Assembly: GCF_000418365.1 (NCBI RefSeq)
Contig: NC_021663.1
Location: forward strand, 1,116,001-1,180,000
Direction of reading: 5' to 3'
Source: Corynebacterium terpenotabidum Y-11
GTDB lineage: Bacteria; Actinomycetota; Actinomycetes; Mycobacteriales; Mycobacteriaceae
Length of the DNA: 64,000 nucleotides
Shown: positions 63,904-64,000 of the stretch, in pieces
How the letters are laid out: each line of letters opens with the position of its first letter
Numbering within the stretch: position 1 is the stretch's first letter
The notes under the pieces: model-generated
Seen by the model: only the letters and a program-made list of their open reading frames with translations
Told to the model about the DNA's origin: nothing
Database searches by the model: none
Program-made: the position numbers and the translations under genes

Positions 63904-64000
63904 CCTGACACCACTCTGGTCGTGTGGGAGGCCGGGGACCATTGTTTGCCGGGTTTTGGTTGTCCAGGGTCGGCGTGCTATCGTCGTGTGCACTACCGCC
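63904..64000 (+). promoter_or_regulatory. right-edge upstream region with outward promoter candidate
   Basis: No gene starts before the window ends. TATCGT at 63979-63984 is a -10 candidate pointing right, with TTTGG/TTGTCC upstream. In corynebacteria infC often follows uvrA, so this could be an infC leader, but that gene is outside the window. Confidence 0.35.

Overview
The window is 64 kb of high-GC actinobacterial chromosome. Gene content and order point to Corynebacterium or a close relative in the Mycobacteriales: hisDCB-MFS-hisHA-impA-hisFI, a glucose PtsG-type permease between rpsA and coaE, a RelS-like alarmone synthetase, and a stand-alone DnaB-like ATPase next to dnaE. Species cannot be named from sequence alone. 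No phage, insertion sequence, CRISPR array or rRNA is visible. There is one tRNA, and no gene-free stretch exceeds 300 bases.

Layout. 1-1.4 kb: sugar-lactone oxidase (cut by the left edge) and a PLP amino acid deaminase, minus strand. 1.5-3.6 kb: nadA-nadC. 3.7-9.4 kb: DnaB-like ATPase divergent from dnaE, then an IMPACT/YigZ protein, a small membrane protein and an S4 RNA-binding protein. 9.5-15.5 kb: RelA/SpoT synthetase, an unknown protein, a BRCT protein and a TetR regulator (minus strand), a lipoprotein and membrane protein pair (plus), and a large helical-repeat protein (minus). 15.6-31.4 kb: a histidine-tryptophan supercluster, hisD-C-B, MFS transporter, hisH-A, impA, hisF-I, trpE, a Trp-associated membrane protein, trpC-B-A, lgt and pyk. 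31.5-38.9 kb: M20 amidohydrolase, DUF4921 protein, an unknown small protein, a polar amino-acid ABC transporter divergent from a glutaminase, and tRNA-Leu(CAA). 38.9-45.1 kb: TetR regulator, polA, an isocitrate/isopropylmalate-type dehydrogenase, rpsA. 45.2-52.3 kb: SDR, ptsG, and an HtdX-FabG4-FadA2 acyl-chain cluster of mycobacterial type. 52.5-63.9 kb: coaE, uvrB, a universal stress protein, a HelD/HelR-type RNA polymerase recycling ATPase, a metallo-beta-lactamase-fold hydrolase, uvrA and a DUF2339 membrane protein.

How the genes fit together. TrpC is monofunctional and no trpF is present, while the HisA keeps an Arg-Gly-Trp motif of PriA enzymes. HisA is therefore predicted to serve both histidine and tryptophan synthesis. 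As I recall, the overall order (nadA-nadC, dnaE, his, trpE-C-B-A, lgt, pyk, polA, rpsA, coaE, uvrB, uvrA) resembles Mycobacterium tuberculosis more than Corynebacterium glutamicum, where his-trp differ and the pyk and polA blocks lie apart. The ABC transporter and glutaminase share one symmetric divergent promoter and probably form a glutamine or glutamate use unit.

Three signals stand out beyond gene content. (1) About 23 starts have a TANNNT hexamer ending 6-8 nt upstream, the signature of leaderless transcription; at several of them the TAG stop of the upstream gene is also the start of the -10. (2) Decamer tandem repeats with a GAC(C/T)GG core recur at intergenic or gene-end sites (4461-4530, 31433-31472, 52312-52361, and 61892-61921 on the other strand). 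(3) Several strong unassigned palindromes sit in promoter regions.
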